DNA from: Ganoderma boninense
Taxonomy: Eukaryota; Basidiomycota; Agaricomycetes; Polyporales; Polyporaceae
Assembly: GCA_002900995.3 (NCBI GenBank)
Contig: CM035304.1
Span: forward strand, 6,402,134 to 6,466,133
Direction of reading: 5' to 3'
DNA length: 64,000 nt
How positions within the stretch are numbered: the stretch's first letter is position 1; every line of letters begins with the position of its first letter. Below, one piece after another: positions 34,600-44,365 of the stretch. The notes beneath the pieces are model-generated. The model was not told where the DNA came from. It saw only the letters and a program-made list of their open reading frames with translations, and searched no databases. Both the position numbers and the translations under genes were made by a program.

Positions 34600-35621
34600 G
34601 TCAAATGCACGACATACGACAAACTGCGCCGGTACACCACAGACCTCGCCACCGGGGCTCCCAGCCACTTCAAGTCCGAGCCCCGCTTCCACCGACCGTC
34701 CGGGCACGACTCAATCGCTTTCCGTTCCTTCCTCCCAAACACAAATGACACAATCCTTTTCCAGTACGAACAATGTAACACATACCTCGACGGAGGATGC
34801 AACGTCAGCTCCTTCCCCGACCAGCGGTACGCCACAGTCGCAAACCTCGACCTTCATTTCAGACCTCCCTTCTTCGACTCCGACCAGGGCTCCAGAACGC
34901 GCGCACTCGGCCAAAATGGCAGCAGGCGCCGCTGCAGGACTAGCAGTGGCTGGGCTCCTCGTGGTCATCCTCGTCGGAATGGTCGGGTGGAGGAGCCGCT
35001 GCCGCAAGCATACAAAACACGGCGATTTAGCACCGTACGGTGAGCACACATGATGGCGAATATCTGGCGCAAGCGTGACGGTTACTCACGCTGAGACGGG
35101 GTATAGACCCAGGCTTGACGACGCTGGCATTCGAGCCCTCGGAGAAGCACGAGCTTGCGCGCGAGGATGGCGGCAGGGGTTCGACGGCCACCTCGCTGCT
35201 GTCGCTGCCACACGGTGCGCCCGCAGAGCAGGCTCCTGTGGATCTCCGCGCGTCCGGGAGCTCTGTAGAACGCAGCGCGCTGCATGAGATCCGGACCTCA
35301 AGCTTTAGCGGGACGACGATAGGGGAAACTCGACTCACCGGCTTCGAGCCGCTGGGCTCGCCCTCGGCCGCCTCTCCACTCCTAGCGCGACCTTCTCGCA
35401 TGATGTCGCAGCATAAAAGGTCTCCCGTTTCGCTGAACACAGACTTGAGCCGCTACGTGAGCCCGCTGGACGAGAGGAGGAGATCCGTTGATGGAGGCGT
35501 GAGAATCGCAGGAGGACCACCTGGAAGTTTGAGGCAAGGCTGCCATTTGGACGAAGTAGACGATGTTCGCAGCGGGTTGTCTACGTTGCCACCATCATAC
35601 CAGCTGTATCCTGGACCATAG
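34600..35621 (+). pseudogene. Family member F: 5'-truncated, keeps TM + AGGP/PPSY tail
   Basis: Coding resumes at about 34600, possibly after a CTGTAG acceptor, with a Ser/Thr/Pro stalk. It then contains TQSFSSTNNVTHTST, nearly the same as TQSFSSTNNATFTST in J. The helix AAGAAAGLAVAGLLVVILVG and WRSRCRKH follow, then a donor at 35040 (intron 35040-35106). The tail exon has DGGVRIAGGPPGSL and ends TLPPSYQLYPGP at 35621. The signal peptide and beta-sandwich exons are missing upstream, so as it stands the product would lack an ectodomain. The first Met in frame (34745) is inside the stalk. The intact tail and splice sites suggest a recent loss, or an unrecognised remote first exon. Confidence 0.6.
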
Positions 35622-36628
35622 AAGCGGGAGTACATGGAAGGAATGGAGGAGACGACGAATGGGACGAGGAGGACGGAATTTTTGGCAAGTGTGTGTACGA
35701 TTACGTTCCGAGTCCATGGATGGCATATTTACGTTTCGTCTTGTTGCGATAACAACCGAGTTCGAGCCGTAAACGGAGATTCAAATGGAGTCTTCGGACG
35801 TTTAATTGTTGAGATGCTGCTTGGTTCCATGGCTTGAAGTAATTCGACAGCATTGACCGCGCTCGTAAGTGAGTGGGAGTAGCATTACAAAGAATAGAAT
35901 GTGTATGCCCTTGGTTCTCGGTGCGGATCGTGGCTGCCCTTACCACGCATAAGGAGCAGCGCGAGTCGTGCGAGGTTAGCCGGCATGTCGCTTCAGTGGC
36001 CCATGGCCAGTGTAAGTGGAGGAGGAAAGCCGAACAACGGCAGACTCTCGAACGTGCTGGAGGGAGACAGTTGGACAGATGCCATCCGTCTATCATCGTA
36101 CAATGTAAGTCGTAGGCTCGGGATACCCGATTGAGTGACCAGGCGTTGTGAACAGATGTCTGTCTTCATCGGTCGAGTTCGACATATAGGATAAAGAAGA
36201 GTTTGCCTTGGTCAAGTCGAGCGCCCGAGGCCCAGGCAGCAGTGAGACTCACTAGATCCTGAAAAATGGAAGAAGCGGAAACACGTCAACTGACACCGAT
36301 GAGAAGTATCATTAGGCACACTCACGGAATAACGTACAACTGCGACGAGCCGAGGAGGATAACCATGCTTCTGGATGAATCCCATTCGGTAAAACAAAGT
36401 CCAGAGGGTATTGATCAGCAAGATTACCGCTTGCTGGGGACACCCATCACTTCTTTGATGTCCTCGGTAAGCATCTCTGGCCCCTCAGAAGGCTCCCGGA
36501 CCTGAGATTCGTCAGGAACGTGTAAAGGTGTCCATCCTTGTAGATGCCGTCCACGGACCACCCTTCCTCCCACTCGATCTTCGTCATTCCCCCACCATAC
36601 GCTCGTCGACCGACAACGACGCCGGGGA
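35622..36628. other. Intergenic between F and G, no gene
   Basis: About 1 kb shared as F's 3' side and G's promoter. Only short unlinked frames on both strands; no repeat recognised. Confidence 0.4.
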
Positions 36629-38142
36629 GTGCGCGCCCCCTGCATATTCCTGGTCACAACTTGCGCGATGGCGACCGTAACGGTGGACGACAGCGACTCG
36701 GGCATCGTATATAGCGGCGATTGGACGCATAATCCCTGGGGAAACCAAAACGTCAACTACGGGAGCACGGTGACATTCACGAACACCTCGGGTAGTACGG
36801 CAACCTACAGATTTCAAGGTGAGTCATAAAGCAAAAACTGGCAGGACAGAGCTAGAACAAGCCCCCACACCCGCCACAGGAACGGCAATAGCAGTGTTCG
36901 GCGCATTCGAAATGTCGGGGACGTTCAACGTCCATTCCAGCTACAGCATCGACGGCGGCCGGGCCACGGACTTCATTCCCGCAAATACGTTCGTATCGTT
37001 CCAGTATAACCAGACATTCTTCAAATCCGACACACTCTCCAACGAGGAACACACGCTCATTATCACCAACCTCGGCGAGGAGTTTTGGTTCGACTACCTT
37101 GTAGTCACGCAGTCGCCGCCATCGACGACAACGATCACTCAATCTGCCGCGCCGCAGACAGTGCAGCCAACGTCCGAGAGCACCGTGCCCATTGCTCCAT
37201 CTACGACGAATCGAGCGACCACGACTTCTACCAGCCAGCCACCGGAGACAACATCATCGCCTTCCAGTGCTTCCTCCAGGACGCAAAGCACACATTCCGC
37301 GTCAAATGTAGCGAACGGTACGCTCACCTCTGCGGACGCCGCGAGCACACTTGCGCTTCTTCCGAACAGCGCATCACAATCCGGGACCTCGGAACCCGCT
37401 TCCGGCGTCGCATCTCCAACCGGCACCGCGGCAGGGCAACACTCCGCCAAGTCCCCAGCAGGAGAGATAGCCGGGTTGGCTGTTGCCTGCCTTCTCGCCC
37501 TAATTCTGGTTGGAATAGCCGCGTACAGATATCGCTGTCGGAAGCTGGCTCGGAGACGGAACAAGGTGGAGCCGTACGGTGCGTTCAGCAACATACACAG
37601 TTCCTGTACGAGGACCGCTTACCTGACAAGTGGCGTTTGCGACAGACCCGGGGCTGAAGGCGTTGCCCTTAGACCTCACAGAGGGACGGGGGCCAGGCCG
37701 CGACCACCACGTCGATCTCGGAGGCCCCGCGTACCTGACAGCCCAATCGCACTTGCAGTCGACGATGAACGCACGCAGGCAGAAAAGTTCTGACGATCGC
37801 ACGGTGCCCTATGTGATCAGCATCACCAGCTCAGAAGCAACGAAGGCAAGTTGCGATCGACATACCGTCTTTGAGCCGATACCTTCCCCCTCGTCCGCTT
37901 CACCCTCGTCCGTCTCCCCTTTTATCATCCAGCACCCTCAGGGAGCAGGACAGCCAACGGGAGCTTCCATTCCAGCGAGCACAGCGTCAAGGAGGAGGTC
38001 CGAGGACGGCGGTGTGAGGATTGCAGGAGGGCCGCCTGGAAGTTTGAGGCCAGAAGACTCCTGGGGACACGGTGACGCGGACGACGTTCAAAGCGACTTG
38101 TCTACATTACCGCCTTCGTACCAGTTGTATCCGGGGGAATAG
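36629..38142 (+). CDS. Family member G: complete, AGGP/PPSY tail
   Basis: Model: join(36629..36818, 36880..37578, 37646..38142), 1386 nt, 461 aa, introns of 61 and 67 nt, both phase 1. Exon 1 has a short signal peptide (MRAPCIFLVTTCAMATV) and TVDDSDSGIVYSGDW. Exon 2 has GTAIAVFGAF, YSIDGGRATDFIP, YNQTFFKSDTLSNEEHTL, ITNLGEEFWFDYLVV, a long Thr/Ser stalk, and the helix IAGLAVACLLALILVGIAAY (about residues 257-280) followed by RCRKLARRR. Exon 3 has DGGVRIAGGPPGSL and ends LPPSYQLYPGE. This and I are the best full-length references. The tail is nearly the same as F's, pointing to a recent duplication. Localisation: plasma membrane, N-terminus outside (inferred). Confidence 0.82.
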
Positions 38143-38342
38143 AGCTTGGATTTACTAGCTGTGTTGCGGTACGCGATGGAGAAGAGGATGATGTGGACGA
38201 AAACGAACACTTGAACCGGCAAGTACATCGATTCTATCAGCGGAGACCCAAATGAGTTTGTCGTACTTTTGATAGAGAACTTGTAATTTGTTACTGAGGC
38301 TGATTGCACATAAGTAAATGATTAATAACACTCAAATAGTCG

Positions 38343-38720
38343 TTGACGCCTACAACTGCGCTGCCGAAAGCGGAGCCAACGAGCACGACCCAACCCTCCC
38401 CATCTCATGCCGATACCAGCTTGATTGTGCAGCTACGGACAACTTCATCAATCTTCACCCACCATCGCAAAGCACACACTCTTTTTCCAAACCAAAAATA
38501 CGCTGCGCTCACCCCTGCAAATGTTACGGTCGCACCTTCCCTGTATCCTAGCAGCACACCGCCGTCCCGAACCGAACTTCCGCCATAGCGTCCGCCTGGG
38601 GCAATGCGTCTACCTCGGGTGTCGCGCCTACAATCAGTAATCCAACGCGCACGCACTTGACGAAATTTCCCCACAGGTGCTGTTGCAGGCGTTGTCGTCG
38701 CGAGCCTCCTCGTTTTCGAG
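38343..38720 (+). pseudogene. Stub of a further family paralog (stalk and helix only)
   Basis: Downstream of G a Thr/Ser/Pro-rich frame (TPTTALPKAEPTSTTQPSPS) is followed, after stops, by an acceptor at about 38678 and GAVAGVVVASLLVFEF, which looks like half a family helix. No ectodomain, box or PPxY end remains. It overlaps the 3' side of a minus-strand gene. It could be chance, but it has the right order and position for a decayed tandem copy. Confidence 0.3.
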
Positions 38721-38738
38721 TTCTCCCGAGGAATTGAA

Positions 38739-40067
38739 TTAAACAACGCTCTCAACCTTGTGCTCTTCACCGAGACATGTGCTCGAACGCTCCGCCCCGT
38801 CCCCCGCCTCGAAGCCCCCCTGGTATGTAGCTCGCGCCGTCTCAGAGCTCCCCCGCCGCCCACGCCCGACGTCGCAGAGCGAGGTCCCAGAACTCGAAGT
38901 CTCAACCATCATAGTGACAGGGCGCAGTGGCAAAGCTGCACCGAAGCCACTGAGGGTGTCCGTAACCTTCGAGAACCCGCTCTCCATGTGCGAGCGGTTG
39001 AGCGCCACGAGGATGATGATTATCGTCGGGTATATTGCCTGCGAATACGTGCGCCGCCGACGTTAATCATCTGAACATAGATAGAAAACGGATCCTAGTG
39101 GGACGTACTATGAGCGGCACAAAGGAGCTCTCGAGGACACCGAATATGTACCAAAAGCTGTGATAGTATTCGCTATCGTAGGCTGGGGTCTGTGCATATG
39201 AGCCTGCCTGATAAACGACGACGAGGACCTGTATCGAGCGGTTCAGTCTCGAGTCGCTTCGACAGGAATCGAGCGATGCACTTGCCCAGATGACGCAGTA
39301 GATTGCGCCGGATTCCACGACCAACGAGAGCACCCTTCCCGTTTGAGAGACCACGGGGCCAGTGACGATGTACTGTCTTATGAACCTCCGAGTCTGCCTG
39401 GATCATGCGACGTTAGATGAGACATAAATGTTTGACTGTCAAGATTCGCCGAAGACGTACCATGCATTCACGGCCACGCTGGCCATGGCGAAGAGGTTCG
39501 TGCACAAGGACAGCACGCTCGCGGCAACGCCGTACGAGACTCCTTCATAAAGGCTCCCGTTTCCGTTGCCCTTCGGGTCTATGTGATGCGCAGACGGATC
39601 GAGGGTCTTGGCAATGCTTGTGTAGGCGGAGGTCGCGGCTACACTAGTCAGGGCTAGTGAATGGTCACCATCAGCCGTGATACACATGGGCGAAGCCGCG
39701 TGCAGAGGGCTGTCGGAGACACGATTCACTTATTGAGTGTTGTCAGCAACAACGCGATAGAAGCACCCATGATAAATCTGTTCCCCTGATAGACCGCGTA
39801 CGCTCGCCAGCACACGATCGCGTCGCCCAATATAAGAATCTACGAAGGAGTCAGGCGTTAGCGAGATGTGGAACGTTTCGCAAAAGAACGACATACCCAG
39901 CCGCGACGCGACATACATCTACCAGGGCTCCGAGGCCCATCCAGGCAGTGATATACGCACTGTTGGCTCTGTGTTTTGAGAACCTGCGTGGTAACCCGTG
40001 TCATTCCGACGCACGTATCTGTTGAATGCGCCCTGTCACCAGTAAGTGGACCCATGCATATCGGCAC
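38739..40067 (-). CDS. Fungal seven-helix membrane protein (DUF6534-like)
   Basis: Exon pieces on the minus strand match the widespread Agaricomycete seven-helix family of unknown function. The order is SAYITAWMGLGALVDVCRVA (about 39960-39900), ILILGDAIVCWRAYAVYQG (about 39840-39780), YGVAASVLSLCTNLFAMASV (about 39530-39470), VLSLVVESGAIYCVIW (about 39325-39275) and YHSFWYIFGVLESSFVPLIV (about 39165-39110). Then come a short helix (IIIILVALNRSHM) and a polar tail ending at 38739. The VVESGAIY and GDAIVxWRAY segments are the family's most recognisable parts. Exon borders and the N-terminal helices were not fully resolved. The family is often called receptor-like, but no ligand is known. Confidence 0.6.
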
Positions 40068-40427
40068 AGCATAGGCGATGCCTCCTTGCAGTCATACTCC
40101 GCGGGTGACGACGCGAAGTCGGATGCAATGTCTCGGGAGGGGACATGAATGTTGGGGGCGATGGTCTAACGGGTGAATACGGGGGGAACTTGAACGTGGC
40201 GGGGAAGTAGAGGGAGCGACTCGACCGGTGGCCTCACCGGTCGGAAGTTGCGAATTCTGGGTAAGTGCGAGCCTATCGTCAGGGCTCGCCGCGTCGTGCG
40301 CGGTGACTTCGATACTTCAGCGTCGATGAACATGTCTCACTTCGTGGGCGCCTGAGGAGGGGTGAGCGGGCGGGACAGGACTTCTGCCAGTGATGGTCGT
40401 GGTGGCCGTGCTGGCTGCGTCTAATCG

Positions 40428-41210
40428 TCAAAAGAGCGGCGCGCACGTCAGCGCATTAAGGTCCGCAGAGATGAAGACGAAGCAAGAGCGGGACGACGCA
40501 CGGTACTGGATGTAAAAACTGTCTCCTGAGTCCTCTTCCACATGCAACACAACTCGAACATCCAAGTACATACCCAGCCCGAGGTGGGACCGCAAGGGCG
40601 ATCTCGTGGCGGTGCCTAGCTGGGCCGGGCCGGGATCCTCTCGAGTGGGTGCCGGTCCCGCCAGAGCAGCTGCATTGCGGCTGGGCTGGTGACGACAAGG
40701 CTCCAAAGGAATGTCTTCTTCCAGCTTATTCCTCCTCAACACGGAGAACTCAGTGCCCTCTCATCAGCGAGGGAAGTAGGATATGGGGGGGGGCGACGTG
40801 GTCAGCGCGCTTGGGTTACTGCGGCGGGGCCGTCGTTCTCGTTGGACTGTACGTCGGAGAACGCGTCCGTGCTGGGGACGGTGGCTGCTTGGACCGGTCG
40901 GGGTGATGCAAGTGGTGTAGGCCTGCATCATACCTAATGGCGTCGCTGGGTTGTGATTCTGAAGGACGAGGCAGATGTTGGCGTAGGGTCGGTCGTAAAA
41001 GGGCAGGCACTCACGGGGAGTAAGCAGAAGCGCGGCCTCGAGAGCAACCGGATTCACCTTCGAAGACGAAAGCAGTACGGAGAATAGGCTGGAGTAGAAC
41101 AGCTGGAAGACAAGATAGGATGACCAATGTCGCAAGTTGAACGTCGGCCGTTTTCCGAGGAGCGTGGTGTCTACGAGCGTGCCTCTTTCCTCCATCTGCC
41201 GCTGATTCAT
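40428..41210 (-). CDS. Possible membrane protein 3' part, unrecognised
   Basis: On the minus strand 41120-41060 reads HWSSYLVFQLFYSSLFSVLL, a hydrophobic segment. A second open piece ending at 40428 contains YLDVRVVLHVEEDSGDSF, similar to the acidic C-termini of fungal multi-helix proteins. A PPPYPTS string lies between them in another frame. Splicing could not be settled; this may be the end of a multi-helix protein or a mixture. Confidence 0.3.
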
Positions 41211-41458
41211 TCGCAGGGGATCATGACAAGCACATATAGAGAAGAAGCGATAGAATGCACGATCGTTATAATGTCAACACTGAACTCACGGATCACAAAC
41301 ATATTAATTCTTCAGCAAGGACGGATCCCGCCAGACATCGTCGCTAATGGAAGCATCACGGAGTACCTCTAAAAGACGACGCATGGACCGGGATGAATGA
41401 GAAGGAGCGCGATACATATACGTCGATAGCAAGAACACTCACCAGGCCTAAACACCAC

Positions 41459-42163
41459 TCATTCCCTATCCCAAGTCTTCCACAGCTTGAACGCCCTCCG
41501 CTCGAACCTCTCTGCCACACCCTTGAACCTGAGCGTCCACGGCGTCGACGTCGCCGCCTTGTACTCCTCGCTCTCCGGCGCGTCCGGCGAGTACCACTCG
41601 TGCAGGGCGACGAACCGCTGCGGGCGACCACCGGTGGGCTTCAGGCTTTCGTCCGTCCCCCGCGCGCTCCCGTCCACGAACACGAAGCGCCGCGTGCGCA
41701 CCCACCCAGGAATCTTCTCGAAGAGCGGAACATGCTCCTCCGTGTACCACTTGTGGAACTCGGCGACGTGCTCGTCGGGGATGTCCATGGCGACGACGCT
41801 CATGTACGGTCCGGGCTTGCGCACGTCGTACGCCACGCCGGCCCTGGGCGGGTGCACGGGCTCGTGGAGGGTGTACGTGCGACGGTCGAGGACGGCGAGG
41901 CGGTCGATGATGTCCTTCTCGCGCTCGGAGCGGGTGTCGGCGAGGGAGGCGTAGGGCGCCTCGTTCACGGATTCGGGGCTGTCGATGTCGTAGACGGCGA
42001 CATACGAGGGCTGCTGGCCATCGGTTGCGACCCAGCGGGACCAGGAGTGGAAGGATGGGATGGGGATGCGGAGAGGGACGTGCTCGTTATCGTACCAGTC
42101 GTTGTACTCCTCAATCGAGACGGCCGGACCGGGTTCGGAGTAGACGAGAAGGAGGCCGGGCAT
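41459..42163 (-). CDS. EthD-type dimeric alpha/beta-barrel protein, copy 1
   Basis: Single exon, 234 aa, start MPGLLLVYSEPGPAV. Two ferredoxin-like halves each carry the family signature: EEYNDWYDNEHVPLR near residue 20 and AEFHKWYTEEHVPLF near residue 140. EthD-domain proteins are small cytosolic proteins; some act on quinones or polyketides, many are uncharacterised. No signal peptide. A second copy at 52838-53551 differs at few residues, but this one stops three codons earlier (WDRE). It lies downstream of family gene H on the same strand. Confidence 0.8.
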   Translation of the reverse strand: MPGLLLVYSEPGPAVSIEEYNDWYDNEHVPLRIPIPSFHSWSRWVATDGQQPSYVAVYDIDSPESVNEAPYASLADTRSEREKDIIDRLAVLDRRTYTLHEPVHPPRAGVAYDVRKPGPYMSVVAMDIPDEHVAEFHKWYTEEHVPLFEKIPGWVRTRRFVFVDGSARGTDESLKPTGGRPQRFVALHEWYSPDAPESEEYKAATSTPWTLRFKGVAERFERRAFKLWKTWDRE

Positions 42164-42715
42164 GTTGAGAGACGTTGCTAGAGGTGAAATCTCTCGAGCT
42201 GGATACTTATGTCTTCTGAGTGCGCTGGTCAGGTGGGATCACACGAAGATAGGATGGGTCAGCAGGTAAGGCGCGATCGATAATTGGCGTACCAACTTCG
42301 CGCTGTAACTTCCTTGGTCATGCTCTTCGTACTCCGAGTCTTCCCACCTTAGCAATGCATTCCAGGGAGCTCGAGCAAGAAATCATTGGTAGGTGACAGC
42401 GCAGAAGATATCATTCTAAGCGGAGCAGGAGAGGAAGACAAGTTGCGGCTTGCATGTGGCCACAACACAGGCAAACAATGGGTTTGTTGGCAGCGTCCCG
42501 GACCGCCGGGCAGCAGTTCCCGTCAAACTTGCGGCTGCGACATGCAACATTCATTCCGCGATCATATCGGCTACTTCTGGCTACTCGAACAGCCACTATG
42601 TAGGCCTAAATATTGTACTTTGGGTGAAGAGTAGCTGTAAAAAGTTGACGAGTGTACATCAAAATCCAAGAATCCATCCCGATCCTCGCTGCGAGAACGA
42701 CCACACCCTGAGGCC

Positions 42716-44273
42716 TCACACTGGGCCAGCACCGTACGCCCGGTACACAGGGGGCAGTCTGCTCTTGATGCTCTGCACGTCCCAGATCGACGGCGCGTCC
42801 GCCCCTCCATCCATCCCTGGTCCGCCCGCGAGCGTCACGCCGCCGTCCGTCGACCGTCTCGAAAAGTACGGGTTCGTGTTCGCGTGCGGGTGCGGGTGCG
42901 GGGTCTGTGGCGAGTACTCCCCATACGAGTGTGGGGTCTGGGGCGACCGCTCGCCGTAGTCCGCGAGATGCGAGGCAGGCGGGCCGATGAGGAGCGTGGC
43001 CGAGTACTGCGAGTCGCGCAGGGACGCGTCGGTCGCGTAGAACGACACCTCAGTCCGGGGGCGGCTCGACGTGTCCAGGCCGGGAGCTGGTAGCAGTGAA
43101 GACGAAGAAGGGAGGGTCATCAGCAAGGACTGGGCATGCGAGGGGGACGAGGTGGACACGTACGGTGCGAGAAGGGGTATGGGGCGGTCCGGGGAGCGAC
43201 GCGGCTCTGCCTTCGGCGGCGGCACCACCACCAGAGCGCGAGCAGGATGATCGTGAGGGCGGCGACGCCTGCGACTGACACCCCTGCGATGAGGCCGGGG
43301 GATGCGCTGTGGGACGACCCGCTCGAAGGGCCTTGTGTCGCTTGCGCTCCTCGTGCGGGGGAAGTTGCATCCGAGGACGACGTGGAAAGGGAGGAGGGGA
43401 GGGGAGAAGACAGCGAACCGCTATCTGATGCGGATGGCGACGTCGTCAAGGGACTCGTGGAGTTGAGCGACGATGTGGACGCAGCCAGCTGGGAGGATGG
43501 CGAGAGAGGGGACATCGTAGGGGAGGAAGATGGGGTGAAGCTCGACGCAGGAGTAGAGCTCGACGCCGGAGTTGAGCTGGATACAACATGCGTTGTGCTG
43601 GCTGACGCAGAGGCCGTGGCGGACTGGGTGACAGTTGCCGTCATCGTCATAGTGGATGCACCAGTGCTGGAACTTGTGACAGACGCGAGGGCAACACTGC
43701 CGCCGTTGTTGTTGACCAGGAAGTAGTCCAGCCAGAGCTGGGAGCCCAAGTTCGTGATCTTCAGGGTGTGCTCGCCAGCCGATAGAGTTCCGGAGTGAAA
43801 GAAACTCTGGTTGTAGGCTTCCGAGGATACCTCTTGAGGCGGGATGAAGGTTGTAGGGCTGCCGCCGTCGATCGCGTACTGGGACTGCATGCTCCATACC
43901 CCGACAGGCTTGAACGCGCCAAAGACCTCTATGGACGTGCCTGCAGTATGGGGAGCCTGCGCGTGAGTCGAAGGGGGTCATGCACTCTATTCGAAGACAT
44001 ACCCGTGAAGGTTAACGAGATGTTGCTCCAGGTGAGCGTACTGTCCCAGGTCGGCGCCGGTTCATCCTTAAACCCCTTCCATCCACCAAACAATTGGAGA
44101 CTGGGATCCCAATCGTCGACAATGATCGAGTCAGCAAAAGCTATGCTTTGATATGAAAGCGAGAAAATGAGCGAGAAAGCGAAGAATGAGCGAGAAAGCG
44201 AAGAATGAGCGACGAGCGTTGGACGGCATGGGAGCAGCGAGAAGAGAAGCGACGACGTACTGTAACAATGCAC
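42716..44273 (-). CDS. Family member H: AGGP/PPVY tail, altered signal peptide
   Basis: Model: complement(join(42716..43086, 43164..43940, 44003..44273)), 1419 nt, 472 aa. Exon 1 has IIVDDWDPSLQLFGGW. Exon 2 has GTSIEVFGAF, YAIDGGSPTTFIP, AYNQSFFHSGTL, GEHTLKITNLGSQLWLDYF, a Ser/Thr stalk and a helix at about residues 306-329 (GLIAGVSVAGVAALTIILLA). Exon 3 has a YGE.SPQTPH repeat pair, DGGVTLAGGP and RLPPVYRAYGAGP. Unlike its twin I, exon 1 holds a 19-bp tandem duplication at about 44167-44205 that shifts the twin's start out of frame. Only an upstream ATG at 44273 keeps the frame, giving a longer, composite signal peptide. A 15-nt in-frame deletion sits at the exon 1 end. Confidence 0.75.
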
Positions 44274-44365
44274 CCTGTGGCCTGAGTCCGAGGGTATGCA
44301 CGACGCCAGGAAGGAGGTGCCTTACCGGTCTGGTCCGTCCCCGCCATCAGGGAAGAGATCGAGAG

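Larger units (their letters stand above)
41455..44365. repeat. Segmental duplication, copy 1 (2.9 kb)
   Basis: Direct repeat of about 52845-55770, covering an EthD gene, its promoter and family gene H. Similarity is continuous through coding and non-coding parts, with small indels. Confidence 0.9.

Noticed and set aside
34417..34707. Minus-strand frame with a hydrophobic C-terminus resembling a GPI signal
   Set aside because: It overlaps the stalk of F on the other strand, and no upstream exon or signal peptide exists; most likely chance.
41393..42181. 262-codon open frame on the plus strand opposite the EthD gene (and its twin at 52655-53575)
   Set aside because: It mirrors a conserved EthD gene codon for codon in GC-rich DNA; the product is an Arg/Val/Asp-rich string with no domain. 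Shadow of the real gene.
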